NCBI GenBank assembly: GCA_035293765.1
Contig: DATGMF010000092.1
Location: 1 to 53,517, forward strand
Source of the DNA: DASRHT01 sp035293765
GTDB lineage: Bacteria > Chloroflexota > Ktedonobacteria > Ktedonobacterales > Ktedonobacteraceae
Reading direction: 5' to 3'
DNA length: 53,517 nucleotides
Shown here: piece after piece, positions 18,574 to 27,419 of the stretch
Layout: the number at the start of each line of letters is the position of its first letter
How positions within the stretch are numbered: the stretch's first letter is position 1
The notes under the pieces: generated by a model
Seen by the model: the letters and a program-made list of their open reading frames with translations, nothing else
Told to the model about the DNA's origin: nothing
The model's database searches: none
Translations under genes and position numbers: made by a program

Positions 18574-18599
18574 CGGGGATCTCCTTTATACATTCAGAT

Positions 18600-19160
18600 C
18601 TATTGTCTATTACTGCAATGGGCCAGGTGAAAGTCGGTCTGCTTCAGGCTGTGTGGGACCTGAGCAAAGAGGCCGAGGCTGAGCTGGATTGAACTTGTCA
18701 CCGTCCGCAGAGCCATCAAGGCGCTGATACGCGTCTCCTCGTCGTAGTGCAACAATTCCGCCATCTGCTCAAATTCCGCCTGGGTCAATACTTCATAGGA
18801 CAGATCGGGCTTGACCAGGATGCTCAGATCGAGGTCAACATAGGCCAGACGATCAAATTGCATGGTAGCGGGTTGAATAATAGAAGCGTAGGTATGGATC
18901 AGTGCCTGTTCATTATAGAAGGCGCTCAGCATATACCAGCGTTGCGGCCAGAAAAATTGCAGGCAATTGGAGCGCAAGGGACGTACGCCCGAGGCCCAGC
19001 GCATCGGCGTACCGGCGGGGAGCCAAACGCGCAGGACATTGGCTGTTTCTGCCCTTTGTTCATCCCCAAGTTGTCTCTCATGATCCAGTTTATATGCCAG
19101 CCACGACCCGCGTAGCGTTCCATCATAACTACGACTCTCCACCAGAAAGTCTTGCTGCAT
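18600..19160 (-). CDS. DUF402/FomD-like protein
   Basis: This 186-residue protein resembles the DUF402 family, which includes nucleotide phosphatases such as FomD. The supporting stretch is FDRLAYVDLDLSILVKPDLSYEVL followed by AEFEQM, with acidic residues that bind a metal in family members; the WYMLSAFYNE strand is also typical. The ATG at 19160 has GGGAG about eight bases upstream and is preferred to the longer frame to 19187. A minus-strand promoter lies just upstream. The substrate is unknown. Confidence 0.65.
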   Translation of the reverse strand: MQQDFLVESRSYDGTLRGSWLAYKLDHERQLGDEQRAETANVLRVWLPAGTPMRWASGVRPLRSNCLQFFWPQRWYMLSAFYNEQALIHTYASIIQPATMQFDRLAYVDLDLSILVKPDLSYEVLTQAEFEQMAELLHYDEETRISALMALRTVTSSIQLSLGLFAQVPHSLKQTDFHLAHCSNRQ

Positions 19161-19189
19161 GATTGCACTCCCTTCGTTAACCATCAACC

Positions 19190-19218
19190 ATACTACGCAA
19201 ATATGACGAAATCGTCAA
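19190..19218 (-). promoter_or_regulatory. Sigma70-like promoter of the DUF402-like gene
   Basis: On the minus strand TTGACG (19213-19218), a 17-base spacer and TAGTAT (19190-19195) stand about 30 bases before the start. Confidence 0.5.
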
Positions 19219-19763
19219 GCAGAAAAGGTAAATAGTCCCACTCAATTTATCAATAAGCGAGTGAGACTACAATATTGCTCTTCATCGCTGAAGGATAGAT
19301 ATGATGTTAACGTTTAACACAGGATCATATCCTCAGCCCATCTTTAGCCCTTCCAATTTGTATGGTAGTCCTTAGAACAAATGGTACAAAGGGATTGGCC
19401 TGTTCCAGTAAAACCCCTCTCTGAGCATAAATGCTCTTATACACTCATTACGTTTGAAAGTTACAACCCGTTTTGTTTCCTCTAATCTAATTACCGCTAT
19501 CCCTGCTATCGTCGTGACGACGAGAGGACCAGGGCAACCGCGAGGGATTGCCCTGCGGCGGTGCCACCATGGTTGGGGGAACGACAGGACGGTCAACCGG
19601 ACGCGATCAATCGGGTCGGGACGAGAAAATCGATTCGCGCACGGCATTGTAAACTTGTTTTGCTAGTACCAGACGGTTCCTTTTGCCGCCGTTCTGTTGT
19701 AGAATGGGGGATGTAGTTCGCCTTCTAGCACCGATACAGAAAAACAGCAGAGACAGAATAGTA
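19219..19763. other. Intergenic stretch with family A/B repeats
   Basis: About 545 bases without a gene. An inverted repeat TGTTAA-CGT-TTAACA is at 19305-19319. Repeat copies occupy about 19530-19623: a family A core (GGGCAACCGCGAGGGATTGC) and a 33-base family B unit (19591-19623) whose reverse complement recurs at 41528-41560. No promoter for the cyclase gene could be assigned with confidence. Confidence 0.6.
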
Positions 19764-22700
19764 ATGCGTTGCCCCAATTGCCAGACTGAGAACCCTGCAA
19801 ATGCGAAATTTTGTCTTGAGTGTGGGAATCGTCTCGTAGTTTGCCCGAACTGTGGCACAATCAACCTTCCTATTGCAAAGTTTTGCATCGAATGTGGAAC
19901 CAACTTACAACTTAAAAATACGGACCCTGTTTCCAGGCCCGTCATGAGGTCGCCTGAAGATAAAGCCGTCACGCAGCCGCTGCCGGAGTTTCTGCCGCCG
20001 CCTGAAGAGAGGCGCGTGGTCACGGTGATGTTCGCCGATATCACCGGCTCGACGCCGTTAGCCGCGCACCTGGACCCGGAGGATATGCGGGCCATTTTGA
20101 CGGGCTATTTCAATCTTATGACGGAACAGATACGGCGGCATGGCGGCACGGTCGAGAAGTATATTGGGGATGCGGTGATGGCTGTTTTCGGCGCGCCCAT
20201 CACGCACGAGGACGACCCCGACCGCGCCATACGGGCCGCGCTCGATATGCAGACGGCGCTCACGCGCTTTAATGAGCAGAGACAATCCCTGGACCCGGAC
20301 GCGACACGGCTGCAAATGCGCATTGGTATCAATACGGGCGAGGTCGCTATTCCTGGCAATGCTTCCCATCGCCGCCAGGATTTCTTGATCACCGGCGACG
20401 CGGTGAATGTGGCCGCCCGCTTGCAACAGGTTGCCACGCCGGAAACGATCCTCGTGGGTGAGCGCACGTACTATTCAACGCGCGAGGTATTCGATTTCCG
20501 CCCGATAGCGCCGCTTCACCTTAAAGGCAAGTCTGAGCCGATCCCGGCTTATGTGGTGCTGGGGCTGCGCAGGCGAACGCAAGCAATCACGCAGCATCCG
20601 CGCGGCATTACCGGGCGACAGGGGCCGCTGGTTGGACGCACCCTTGAACTGACGCTGATGCATGCCAGTTACGCCCGCGTCCAGGCCGAACGCCGCCCGC
20701 ACCTGATCACCATTCTCGGCGCGCCCGGCATCGGCAAGTCTCGCCTGGTGCGCGAATTTATTGCGCGCGAGCAGGAACTCGCCAAAAGCGCGTCATCGGC
20801 CAGCGACATTATCATGCCCAGGGTGTTACAGGGACGCTGCCCACCTTATGGCGAAGGCATCACTTACTGGCCCCTGATCGAAATTCTGCGCTCCCTGCTG
20901 CAAGTGCAGGACGACGAAAGCAGCGAGACGTTGCAGAAACGATTTATGATCTTCGTCAAGGAGACGCTGGAGCGCGCCAGGCGTAACGAGCCGGCGGAGG
21001 AGATCGCCAGCGCCATTCTCCGCCGCATAGGCCGTAACCTGGACAGCAGCTCCTCAACCAGCGATGGGCAGGCAAGCAGGGCCTTGCTTGTACGAGAGTC
21101 TCAGTTGAACTCGCCCAAGACGAGCGCGAAGCAGGGTAGCACGCAGGGCGCATTATTGCGCGCGTGGCGCGTGCTGCTGGAAGCTCTGGCGGAGCAGCAA
21201 CCGCTGATCATCGTCGTTGATGACCTCCAATGGGCTGACGAAGCTCTGCTCGATTTCCTGGAGTATCTGACCGAGCGTATCACGACGGCGCCGATTCTCT
21301 TCCTGTGTCCCGCGCGTCCAGACTTCTTTGAACGTCGCCGCGACTGGGGCGGTGGCAAACGCAACTTTACCACCATCGAACTGGAAGCCCTCTCGCGCGA
21401 GGAGAGCAGCGAACTGGTTGATGCCCTTTTGAATAGCGATGATCTGCCAGAAGTGCTGCGCAATACCATTTTGACAAAGGCCGAGGGCAATCCCTTTTTT
21501 GTTGAAGAGATTTTACGCATGTTTATCGACCAGGGCATCCTGGTATGCGAAGAAGACCACGAACACGGCGTAGAATGCTGGCGCATCGGCTGGCAAAGCG
21601 AGGCCCTGCTGCGAGATTTGAACGCGCCGGGCGAGCCTGAGCACCTGGCCGATACCCTGCTCAATATGCACTATCTGCTCCCGTTGCCGGTGCCCGATAC
21701 CATTCACGGAGTACTCACCGCGCGCGTCGATCTGCTCAGCCCGACGGAGAAGCTGGTGCTGCAACACGCTGCGATCATCGGACGTACCTTCTGGCTCTCC
21801 GCCCTGCTTGAACTGGCCTCCGACCTTGAACCTGAGCTGGTCCTTGAGGCACTGGCCTCGCTGATCCGGCGCGACTTTGTGATTGAAACGGAGAAGCAGG
21901 CGCGTAGCCCGGTGGAGCAGGATCGCGTCTTCGCCTTCAAACATATTTTGATCCGTGACGTGGTGCATGGCAATATTCCCCGCATGCGCCGCACGCAGGA
22001 GCATGCGCGCCTCGCCCTCTGGGTGGAGCAGAAAACCGCCACCAATCAGGAGCTTTTTATCGAACTGCTGGCCTATCACTACCAGCAGGCTCTCACCAAC
22101 TGGCCGGGCGGGCTCTCCATGAGCGCCATCGAAATTCATCACGCTCCCGACTCAACCGCCGATCCAATCCGCCTGACGCGGCCAGAATTACGGCATCGCG
22201 CAATTCACTATCTCACGCTAGCAGGAGATCAGGCATTGCATAGCTATTATACAGTTCGCGCGATTCAGGCATATAACGACGCACTGGAGATGCTGAGGGA
22301 TAATGAGGCGGACCCCCACGAGCTGCATATCATGCATGAAAAACTGGGCGATGCCTACATGCAGCGCGGCAGCCTGGACGATGCATGGCAGGAGTATCGC
22401 ACTGCTCTGCGCCTGGCTGGCGAGGAGAAAGGGGTCTCAGATAGCCTGCATCTGCTTTCGCTCTACGAGCGTATGGCCCTGCCTGCCACGCGCTGGCTCA
22501 GCCTCTTTGATACAACGCCCGATCCGCGGGAGGTTCTCTCTTACATCGAGGCGGGATTACAGCTTTCCGCGTCTCTGCCGAACAGTCGCGAGCGGGTCGC
22601 CTTCCTGACCTATCAGGCGTTCTGGTATACCAACCAGGTGGAGACCTCCGACCCCGACCAGAAACGGGAACTGGTCGAAAAAGCTCTGGCGAGCGGGCAG

Positions 22701-23795
22701 GAAGCGCTGCGTCTCGCGGAGGAGATCAATAATCCCCAGACGCTTTCAATGGCCCTCGACGCGCTCGGCTTCATCTACTGCGTGTATCACAAATATCACG
22801 AGGCGAGCCAGGTGCAGCAGCGCCGTTTGAAGCTGGAGAGCCAGATCAAGGACCGCTCTGAGCTATGCGACCTCTATATCTCGCTGGGCAAGGCACACGA
22901 GCAGGTCTCCGACTATCCAACGGCTTTGATGTGGTTCGGACGCGCCTGGAGCAGCGCGCAAATGATGGAAAGCCCCTCCATGCTGCTCGCCAGCCTCACC
23001 GGACGTATGCATACATGGCGACAATGGAACCGCTGGGACAACGCCATTGAGGTGGCGCAGGAAATATTACGCCTGATCGAGCAATACCAGCAGGACGAGA
23101 AGCGGCAGTTCTGGGCGCTGGAAACCCTGGCAACCATTGCCTATCGCAGAGGAGAGCAGGAACAGGGAGATCGCTACGCGCGCCAGTGTAAACGCCTGAT
23201 CGAGCAATCGGGCGAGCACACTGGCAACGAGGCCAGGCTAGTGCTGGGAACAAAAATGCATGCCATCCACCTGGCGCACGAAGACTGGACGCGAGCCACG
23301 GCGGATTACAAAATGAAGCTACAAGCCAGCGAACCATTCCCTGCGCCGGAAGTGCTAGCCACGCTGGCCGAGCTGCTGGTAATGACGGGCGAAGAGCCCA
23401 CTATGCAAGCCGATATATGTGAGCGCGCCATCACCCTGGCCGAGGAAGCAGGGGCGCGCAAAAGCCTGATGATCGCATTACGTGCCCGGGGCCGCATGCA
23501 TATGGAACAGCAGAACTGGAAGCTAGCTGAAGACGACCTGCGCCAGGCACTCCAACGCAGCCAGGTCCTTAATCTCCCCTGGGAGCGCGCCAACACGCTC
23601 TATCAGCTCGGAATGTTTTACAAACGTCTGGCGGATAGTTCCAACCAGAACGGCCAGAACCGGCGCAACGCCAATCTGAGCCGCGCCCGCTACCACTTCG
23701 AGCAGGCGCTAGGCTTCTTCGAGGCGCTCAAAGCCATCCCCAGCGCCCAGCGCGTCCGCCTCGCCCTCATCCAGGACACAACCACACGCGTTTAG
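19764..23795 (+). CDS. Zinc-ribbon, class III nucleotide cyclase, AAA/STAND ATPase and TPR multidomain protein
   Basis: This 1343-residue protein begins with two CPNC/FCxEC zinc ribbons (residues 3-45). A class III adenylate/guanylate cyclase domain follows (about 83-270), with metal aspartates in FADITGST (D92) and YIGDAVMAVFG (D136) and the late GDAVNVAAR that supplies the catalytic Asn and Arg. A P-loop ATPase follows with Walker A GAPGIGKSR (about 319) and Walker B IIVVDDLQWADE (about 486). The C-terminal half has helical repeats of TPR type. The start was set at MRCPNCQ, the family beginning, although the Shine-Dalgarno is poor. It is probably a signalling sensor-cyclase; the ligand is unknown. 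It is flanked by unrelated genes. Confidence 0.85.
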   Translation: MRCPNCQTENPANAKFCLECGNRLVVCPNCGTINLPIAKFCIECGTNLQLKNTDPVSRPVMRSPEDKAVTQPLPEFLPPPEERRVVTVMFADITGSTPLAAHLDPEDMRAILTGYFNLMTEQIRRHGGTVEKYIGDAVMAVFGAPITHEDDPDRAIRAALDMQTALTRFNEQRQSLDPDATRLQMRIGINTGEVAIPGNASHRRQDFLITGDAVNVAARLQQVATPETILVGERTYYSTREVFDFRPIAPLHLKGKSEPIPAYVVLGLRRRTQAITQHPRGITGRQGPLVGRTLELTLMHASYARVQAERRPHLITILGAPGIGKSRLVREFIAREQELAKSASSASDIIMPRVLQGRCPPYGEGITYWPLIEILRSLLQVQDDESSETLQKRFMIFVKETLERARRNEPAEEIASAILRRIGRNLDSSSSTSDGQASRALLVRESQLNSPKTSAKQGSTQGALLRAWRVLLEALAEQQPLIIVVDDLQWADEALLDFLEYLTERITTAPILFLCPARPDFFERRRDWGGGKRNFTTIELEALSREESSELVDALLNSDDLPEVLRNTILTKAEGNPFFVEEILRMFIDQGILVCEEDHEHGVECWRIGWQSEALLRDLNAPGEPEHLADTLLNMHYLLPLPVPDTIHGVLTARVDLLSPTEKLVLQHAAIIGRTFWLSALLELASDLEPELVLEALASLIRRDFVIETEKQARSPVEQDRVFAFKHILIRDVVHGNIPRMRRTQEHARLALWVEQKTATNQELFIELLAYHYQQALTNWPGGLSMSAIEIHHAPDSTADPIRLTRPELRHRAIHYLTLAGDQALHSYYTVRAIQAYNDALEMLRDNEADPHELHIMHEKLGDAYMQRGSLDDAWQEYRTALRLAGEEKGVSDSLHLLSLYERMALPATRWLSLFDTTPDPREVLSYIEAGLQLSASLPNSRERVAFLTYQAFWYTNQVETSDPDQKRELVEKALASGQEALRLAEEINNPQTLSMALDALGFIYCVYHKYHEASQVQQRRLKLESQIKDRSELCDLYISLGKAHEQVSDYPTALMWFGRAWSSAQMMESPSMLLASLTGRMHTWRQWNRWDNAIEVAQEILRLIEQYQQDEKRQFWALETLATIAYRRGEQEQGDRYARQCKRLIEQSGEHTGNEARLVLGTKMHAIHLAHEDWTRATADYKMKLQASEPFPAPEVLATLAELLVMTGEEPTMQADICERAITLAEEAGARKSLMIALRARGRMHMEQQNWKLAEDDLRQALQRSQVLNLPWERANTLYQLGMFYKRLADSSNQNGQNRRNANLSRARYHFEQALGFFEALKAIPSAQRVRLALIQDTTTRV

Positions 23796-23850
23796 CCGTA
23801 CTGGAGCCTCAGCCTTCTTGGGTGGGGTGGATGTTTGATGTATTCCATTA

Positions 23851-23859
23851 TGATATACT
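23851..23859 (+). promoter_or_regulatory. Extended -10 element before the maleylacetate reductase gene
   Basis: TGATATACT fits TGnTATAAT-type extended -10 promoters; no good -35 is seen. It stands about 65 bases before the ATG at 23926. Confidence 0.4.
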
Positions 23860-23925
23860 ATTTACCAGGTGGTGTTGCTGGAACAGGTGATAGCAGGATA
23901 CTGGCATGAACGATGGGGTGTGCCG

Positions 23926-25080
23926 ATGAATAACTTCCGCTATACCAGCTACGCGCAAGAGATTATTTTTGGGCCTGGCGCGCTTGATCAACTGGACCAG
24001 GCGCTGCAACGCTATCCCTGGCGCAGGATGATGCTCTGCTCAACGCAAGCTCTGCGCCGCAATGGGAGTATCGTCGCGCTTGAGAAGGTGCTGGGGGAGC
24101 GGCTGGTCGCAAGCTATGAGGGCGTGCAGCCGCATGTGCTCGACTTTCAGGTGGCCGAAGCCTCCGTGCTCGCTAACGAGAACGAGATCGATGCTGTCAT
24201 CGGCTTTGGAGGCGGCAGCTCTATCGGCCTGGCGAAGGCCCTTAGCCTCTCGGTGGAGGGGAGACGCACAAGGTTGCCGGCGCGGGCAGCCTTCCCCACC
24301 GATCAGCCGCTGGTGCCCGTGATTGCTATCCCCACGACCTATGCCGGATCCGAGATGACCCCAACCTGCGGGATCACCCATCATGTGGATGGATCGGCGC
24401 GCAAAGTCACTATGACCGACGCCAAAATCACGCCCAAGCTCACCGTCTACGATCCCTTGCTCACACTCAACCTTTCGCCCGTCTTGACCGCATCAACCGG
24501 CGTCAATGCGCTGGCCCACTGCATCGAAGCCTTGTATTCGATCACGCGCAACCCTCTCTCGACCGCAGCCGCTACCAGTGGCGTCAGAGCGATCATGCAT
24601 GCTCTGCCGCGCTGCTATGCCGATGGCAGCAATGTGGAGGCGCGTACCGAGATGCTGACCGGTGCGTTCCTGGGAGGCTCGGCTCTCTCTCAGGTCGCTA
24701 TGGCGCTGCATCACGGCCTCTGTCATGTGCTGGGAGGGACGGCAGGCGTGCCGCATGGGATCGCCAACGGCATCATCCTGCCCCATGCCATGCGCTACAA
24801 TCTCGAAGCCACTGCGTCGCACCTGCTGCCGGCAGTGGGAGCGATGGATATCGACGTGACCGGCAGCAGCCCCACGGCGGCAGTGGAGGCCGCCATCCAA
24901 CGCATCGACGCCATGATCGACCAGATGCACCTTCCCCGGCGCCTGCGTGACGTGGGCGTGCCGGAGAACGACCTGCCGCACCTGGCTCAGGTGGGGATGC
25001 AGAGCCGCGCGATCCACAACAACCCTCGACCAATTACCAGCGCCGCCCAGCTCGAAGCCATATTGCGGGCAGCATGGTAG
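23926..25080 (+). CDS. Maleylacetate reductase-like iron-type alcohol dehydrogenase
   Basis: Maleylacetate reductase makes 3-oxoadipate from maleylacetate with NAD(P)H in the lower pathways for hydroxyquinol, hydroquinone and chlorocatechol. This 384-residue protein starts NNFRYTSYAQEIIFGPGAL, typical of the group. It has the nucleotide loop AVIGFGGGSSIGLAKAL, then AIPTTYAGSEMTPTCGIT, and the histidine-bearing ALHHGLCHVLGG and GVPHGIANGIILPHAMRYN that replace the iron-binding set of ordinary alcohol dehydrogenases. The ATG at 23926 matches the family start; a longer frame to 23869 does not. The TAG stop lies in a family A repeat. It heads the group running to 28.1 kb. Confidence 0.85.
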   Translation: MNNFRYTSYAQEIIFGPGALDQLDQALQRYPWRRMMLCSTQALRRNGSIVALEKVLGERLVASYEGVQPHVLDFQVAEASVLANENEIDAVIGFGGGSSIGLAKALSLSVEGRRTRLPARAAFPTDQPLVPVIAIPTTYAGSEMTPTCGITHHVDGSARKVTMTDAKITPKLTVYDPLLTLNLSPVLTASTGVNALAHCIEALYSITRNPLSTAAATSGVRAIMHALPRCYADGSNVEARTEMLTGAFLGGSALSQVAMALHHGLCHVLGGTAGVPHGIANGIILPHAMRYNLEATASHLLPAVGAMDIDVTGSSPTAAVEAAIQRIDAMIDQMHLPRRLRDVGVPENDLPHLAQVGMQSRAIHNNPRPITSAAQLEAILRAAW

Positions 25081-25101
25081 GGGCAGGTCTTGCACCTGCC
25101 C
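25077..25101. repeat. Family A repeat carrying the maleylacetate reductase stop codon
   Basis: GTAGGGGCAGGTCTTGCACC continues into TGCCC. The TAG stop (25078-25080) lies within its first four bases, and the inner GCAGGT/ACCTGC forms a small hairpin. Confidence 0.7.
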
Positions 25102-25137
25102 GCAAGCAATATTTTACACATACGTAGGAGGTTTGCC

Positions 25138-25959
25138 ATGACAGTCAATCCAATGGATTACGGCAGCAAAGACCTTGTCCTCGACGTTGTGCGCACCGAA
25201 TCGGGCCGCTTCTTCGCCATCGTCGATCAGCCCCAGAACTGGAATGTCCAGACGCGTTGTGAGGATTGGGAGGTGCGTGACATCGTTGGGCATATGATTG
25301 ATGTGACTGAGGGATATTTAGCGGCCTGGGATGTGGCGCGCGCAGGGGGAACGGCGCAGGGGATCGGTCTGGTCGATATGGGCCGCCTGCTCAACGAGCA
25401 TGCACAGGCATTTCGTAGCCTGTCACGCGACGAGGCGATCAGTCGGCTGAAAAGTGACTATAACAAGATGATGGCAACGTTCGACTCCCTCTCGGCTGAC
25501 GAGTGGGGCAACTTCAACGTGCCGCATCCGTACATGGGACCCTTGCCGACCCTCTTCTATCCGGCCTTCCACATCATGGATTACGGCGTGCATACCTGGG
25601 ATATGCGCTGGGGCCTGGGCGAGAAGGATGCGAAGCTGGACGAGCGCACCGCCGGCGTCCTCACCCCGTACATGTTCATCCTGATGCAGGCGACCGTTGA
25701 CCAGGAAGCGGCTAAGGGGGTTGATGCCACTTTTGGTATTAAAGTTGATGGCGAATACGGCGGCCAGTGGCGCGTCACCGTCAAAGATGGCACGTTCACA
25801 TACGCGCCCGCCGACAACCTTGACGACGTGCAGGCCGTGTTCCATTACAAGAACGCCTCCGACTTCGTCCTGACCACTTATCAGCGTTTCCAGGCGTGGG
25901 AGGCGACCGGCGACCAGCATGTCATCGACCAGGTGAGCAAGCTGTTTTTTAGAATCTAG
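25138..25959 (+). CDS. Maleylpyruvate isomerase-like (DinB/MDMPI fold) protein with SCP2-like C-terminus
   Basis: This 273-residue protein has an N-terminal four-helix domain of the mycothiol-dependent maleylpyruvate isomerase type. Likely metal ligands are the His in DIVGHMIDV and those in PAFHIMDYGVHTWDMRWG. The C-terminal 90 residues (GGQWRVTVKDGTFTYAP and FHYKNASDFVLTTYQRF) look like a sterol-carrier-protein-2 domain, as in many family members. AGGAGG stands seven bases before the ATG. Its place after a maleylacetate reductase fits aromatic ring-cleavage metabolism. Whether it is a true isomerase or another thiol-dependent transferase is open. Confidence 0.78.
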   Translation: MTVNPMDYGSKDLVLDVVRTESGRFFAIVDQPQNWNVQTRCEDWEVRDIVGHMIDVTEGYLAAWDVARAGGTAQGIGLVDMGRLLNEHAQAFRSLSRDEAISRLKSDYNKMMATFDSLSADEWGNFNVPHPYMGPLPTLFYPAFHIMDYGVHTWDMRWGLGEKDAKLDERTAGVLTPYMFILMQATVDQEAAKGVDATFGIKVDGEYGGQWRVTVKDGTFTYAPADNLDDVQAVFHYKNASDFVLTTYQRFQAWEATGDQHVIDQVSKLFFRI

Positions 25960-26021
25960 TTGTTTCAATCCCTCAAGCGGGTTGTGCGAGTAATGAAGCT
26001 GCACTGCACCTCTTGAGGGGA

Positions 26022-26050
26022 AGTATAGACATCAAAACCGAAGTTGTCAA
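26022..26050 (-). promoter_or_regulatory. Minus-strand sigma70-like promoter, second copy of the duplicated element
   Basis: On the minus strand TTGACA (26045-26050), a 17-base spacer and TATACT (26022-26027). The 44-base element 26012-26055 matches 5497-5539. It points antisense into the isomerase-like gene. Confidence 0.5.
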
Positions 26051-26073
26051 GCAGAAATGTAATTGGTGCCATC

Positions 26074-26643
26074 ATGACGAAACTTCAAGTCCAGGGCGTC
26101 CATCACATCACGATGGTCGGCTCAAATCGTGACACAGTGATCGACTTCTACGAGGGTGTGCTGGGCATGCCACTTATCTTTGAACAACCCAATCTGGACG
26201 TGCCGGAGGAGACGCATCTCTATTTCGATCCAGGCGATGGGCGCTTGCTCACCTTCTTTGTCCGACCGACCAGGAGCGATGATCCGGCGCCCAACCCGCA
26301 GGGCATAGGCAACCTGCACCATCTGGCCTTCACCGTCTCTCACGCCACCTATACCCAGGTGGCGCAGCGGCTCAAGGAGCGGGGCATCTGGAACACCGGC
26401 AATATCGACCGTGGCTTCATGGACTCGGTCTACTTCCGCGACCCCAACGGCCAGTTGTTAGAGCTGGCCTGTTACAAATTTGTCCCGCCGGAAGGCTCGA
26501 CCTATGCCGAAGTGCTGGCGACCGCACACCGTATCCGCGTTGCGGCGGGCGCCGGCAACATCGAAGAGGTCCACCTCGCCGACGCCATCAACGAAATCGT
26601 TGAACGTAAATCGGTCGGACTGAAACCCGAGGTAGCCAGGTAG
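26074..26643 (+). CDS. VOC-family ring-cleaving dioxygenase-like protein
   Basis: This 189-residue single-VOC-domain protein shows the metal set of extradiol-type and hydroquinone-type dioxygenases: a His in VQGVHHITMVG, a His in GNLHHLAFTV and a Glu in DPNGQLLELACYKF. The RGFMDSVYFRDPNG turn is typical. The ATG at 26074 is the family start; an upstream TTG at 26044 lies inside the duplicated promoter element. Hydroquinone dioxygenases of the PcpA/LinE type usually carry two VOC domains, so this half-length protein could be a dimeric version or a different VOC enzyme. Its TAG stop lies in a family A repeat. Confidence 0.75.
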   Translation: MTKLQVQGVHHITMVGSNRDTVIDFYEGVLGMPLIFEQPNLDVPEETHLYFDPGDGRLLTFFVRPTRSDDPAPNPQGIGNLHHLAFTVSHATYTQVAQRLKERGIWNTGNIDRGFMDSVYFRDPNGQLLELACYKFVPPEGSTYAEVLATAHRIRVAAGAGNIEEVHLADAINEIVERKSVGLKPEVAR

Positions 26644-26693
26644 GGGCAACTCCCACGATGAATCGGGGAGCTACCGGTTGCCCTGTCTCCTAC
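26640..26693. repeat. Family A repeat with a nested family C hairpin at a stop codon
   Basis: It opens GTAGGGGCAA, is interrupted by the family C unit (26650-26674, beginning CTCCCACGATGAATCGGG), and resumes CGGTTGCCCTGTCTCCTAC. The TAG of the VOC gene is the first TAG of the repeat, so the junction shows one repeat inside another. Confidence 0.75.
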
Positions 26694-26718
26694 CGATTGC
26701 CTAGAAAAGGGAACTGAT

Positions 26719-27342
26719 ATGCCCGACAATGCTGGCGCAGAACTGCGGCACCACGGCACGCTCTGGATGTTGGACCTTGCCGGCACTCCCCTCTTGCAAG
26801 CGGACGCGCAGGCATCTGTGAGCTGGGAGTGTGCGGGTTCAGCGATGGCTCTGCCGCTCTCCCAGGCGATGGGGTTAGCGACTCCGACCGAAGTGCTGCA
26901 ACGCTTCGAAAGGGGATGCAAGTGCTATCTTGGCAAGATCGAGCGCGAGATCGCGACCTATGGCTGGGTCAGCTTCGCCGACGAGCATATCGGCGAGCTT
27001 GATCTTACTATCCGTATGCCGGCCAACAACGCCTATATCTGGGATTGTGCCACTTTGCCAGCCTATCGCGGCCTGCGCCTCTATCCCGCACTGCTGGCCT
27101 ACATCCTGAACGAACTCGAAGCTGAAGGGATAGTACGGGTCTGGATTGGGGCGGACGAGGACAATGTTGCCTCGCAAAAAGGTATGGCCCTGGCTGGCTT
27201 TCGACCGATGATAGATATTGGGCTGTTTCATCAAGAAACGGGTCCGCGTGCCTGGATACGCGGACGACCAGGCATCTCCGCGCAGGAGCTAGACGATGCC
27301 TGTCGGGCCATCATCGGCGCTGAACGACTCCGAACGATGTAG
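26719..27342 (+). CDS. GNAT-family N-acetyltransferase
   Basis: This 207-residue protein has a GNAT core in its second half: IGELDLTIRMPANNAYIWD, the CoA-binding ATLPAYRGLRLYPALLAYIL, and IGADEDNVASQKGMALAGF. The pyrophosphate loop reads YRGLRL rather than the common RGxGxG/A, so CoA binding may be weaker or altered. A Shine-Dalgarno (AAAAGGGAA) precedes the ATG. It lies between the dioxygenase-like and esterase genes on the same strand. Its acceptor is unknown. Its stop TAG is part of a family A repeat. Confidence 0.75.
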   Translation: MPDNAGAELRHHGTLWMLDLAGTPLLQADAQASVSWECAGSAMALPLSQAMGLATPTEVLQRFERGCKCYLGKIEREIATYGWVSFADEHIGELDLTIRMPANNAYIWDCATLPAYRGLRLYPALLAYILNELEAEGIVRVWIGADEDNVASQKGMALAGFRPMIDIGLFHQETGPRAWIRGRPGISAQELDDACRAIIGAERLRTM

Positions 27343-27373
27343 GGGCAGGGCAACCGCGAGGGATTGCCCCTAC
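27339..27373. repeat. Complete family A repeat at the GNAT stop codon
   Basis: This is the cleanest copy: GTAGGGGCA at the left and TGCCCCTAC at the right flank a 17-base centre, GGGCAACCGCGAGGGAT. The TAG at 27340-27342 ends the GNAT gene. Confidence 0.8.
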
Positions 27374-27419
27374 AGCGGTAGTCTTGTTTGAAAATGGCAA
27401 AGCGAAAAGGGAGAGACCA

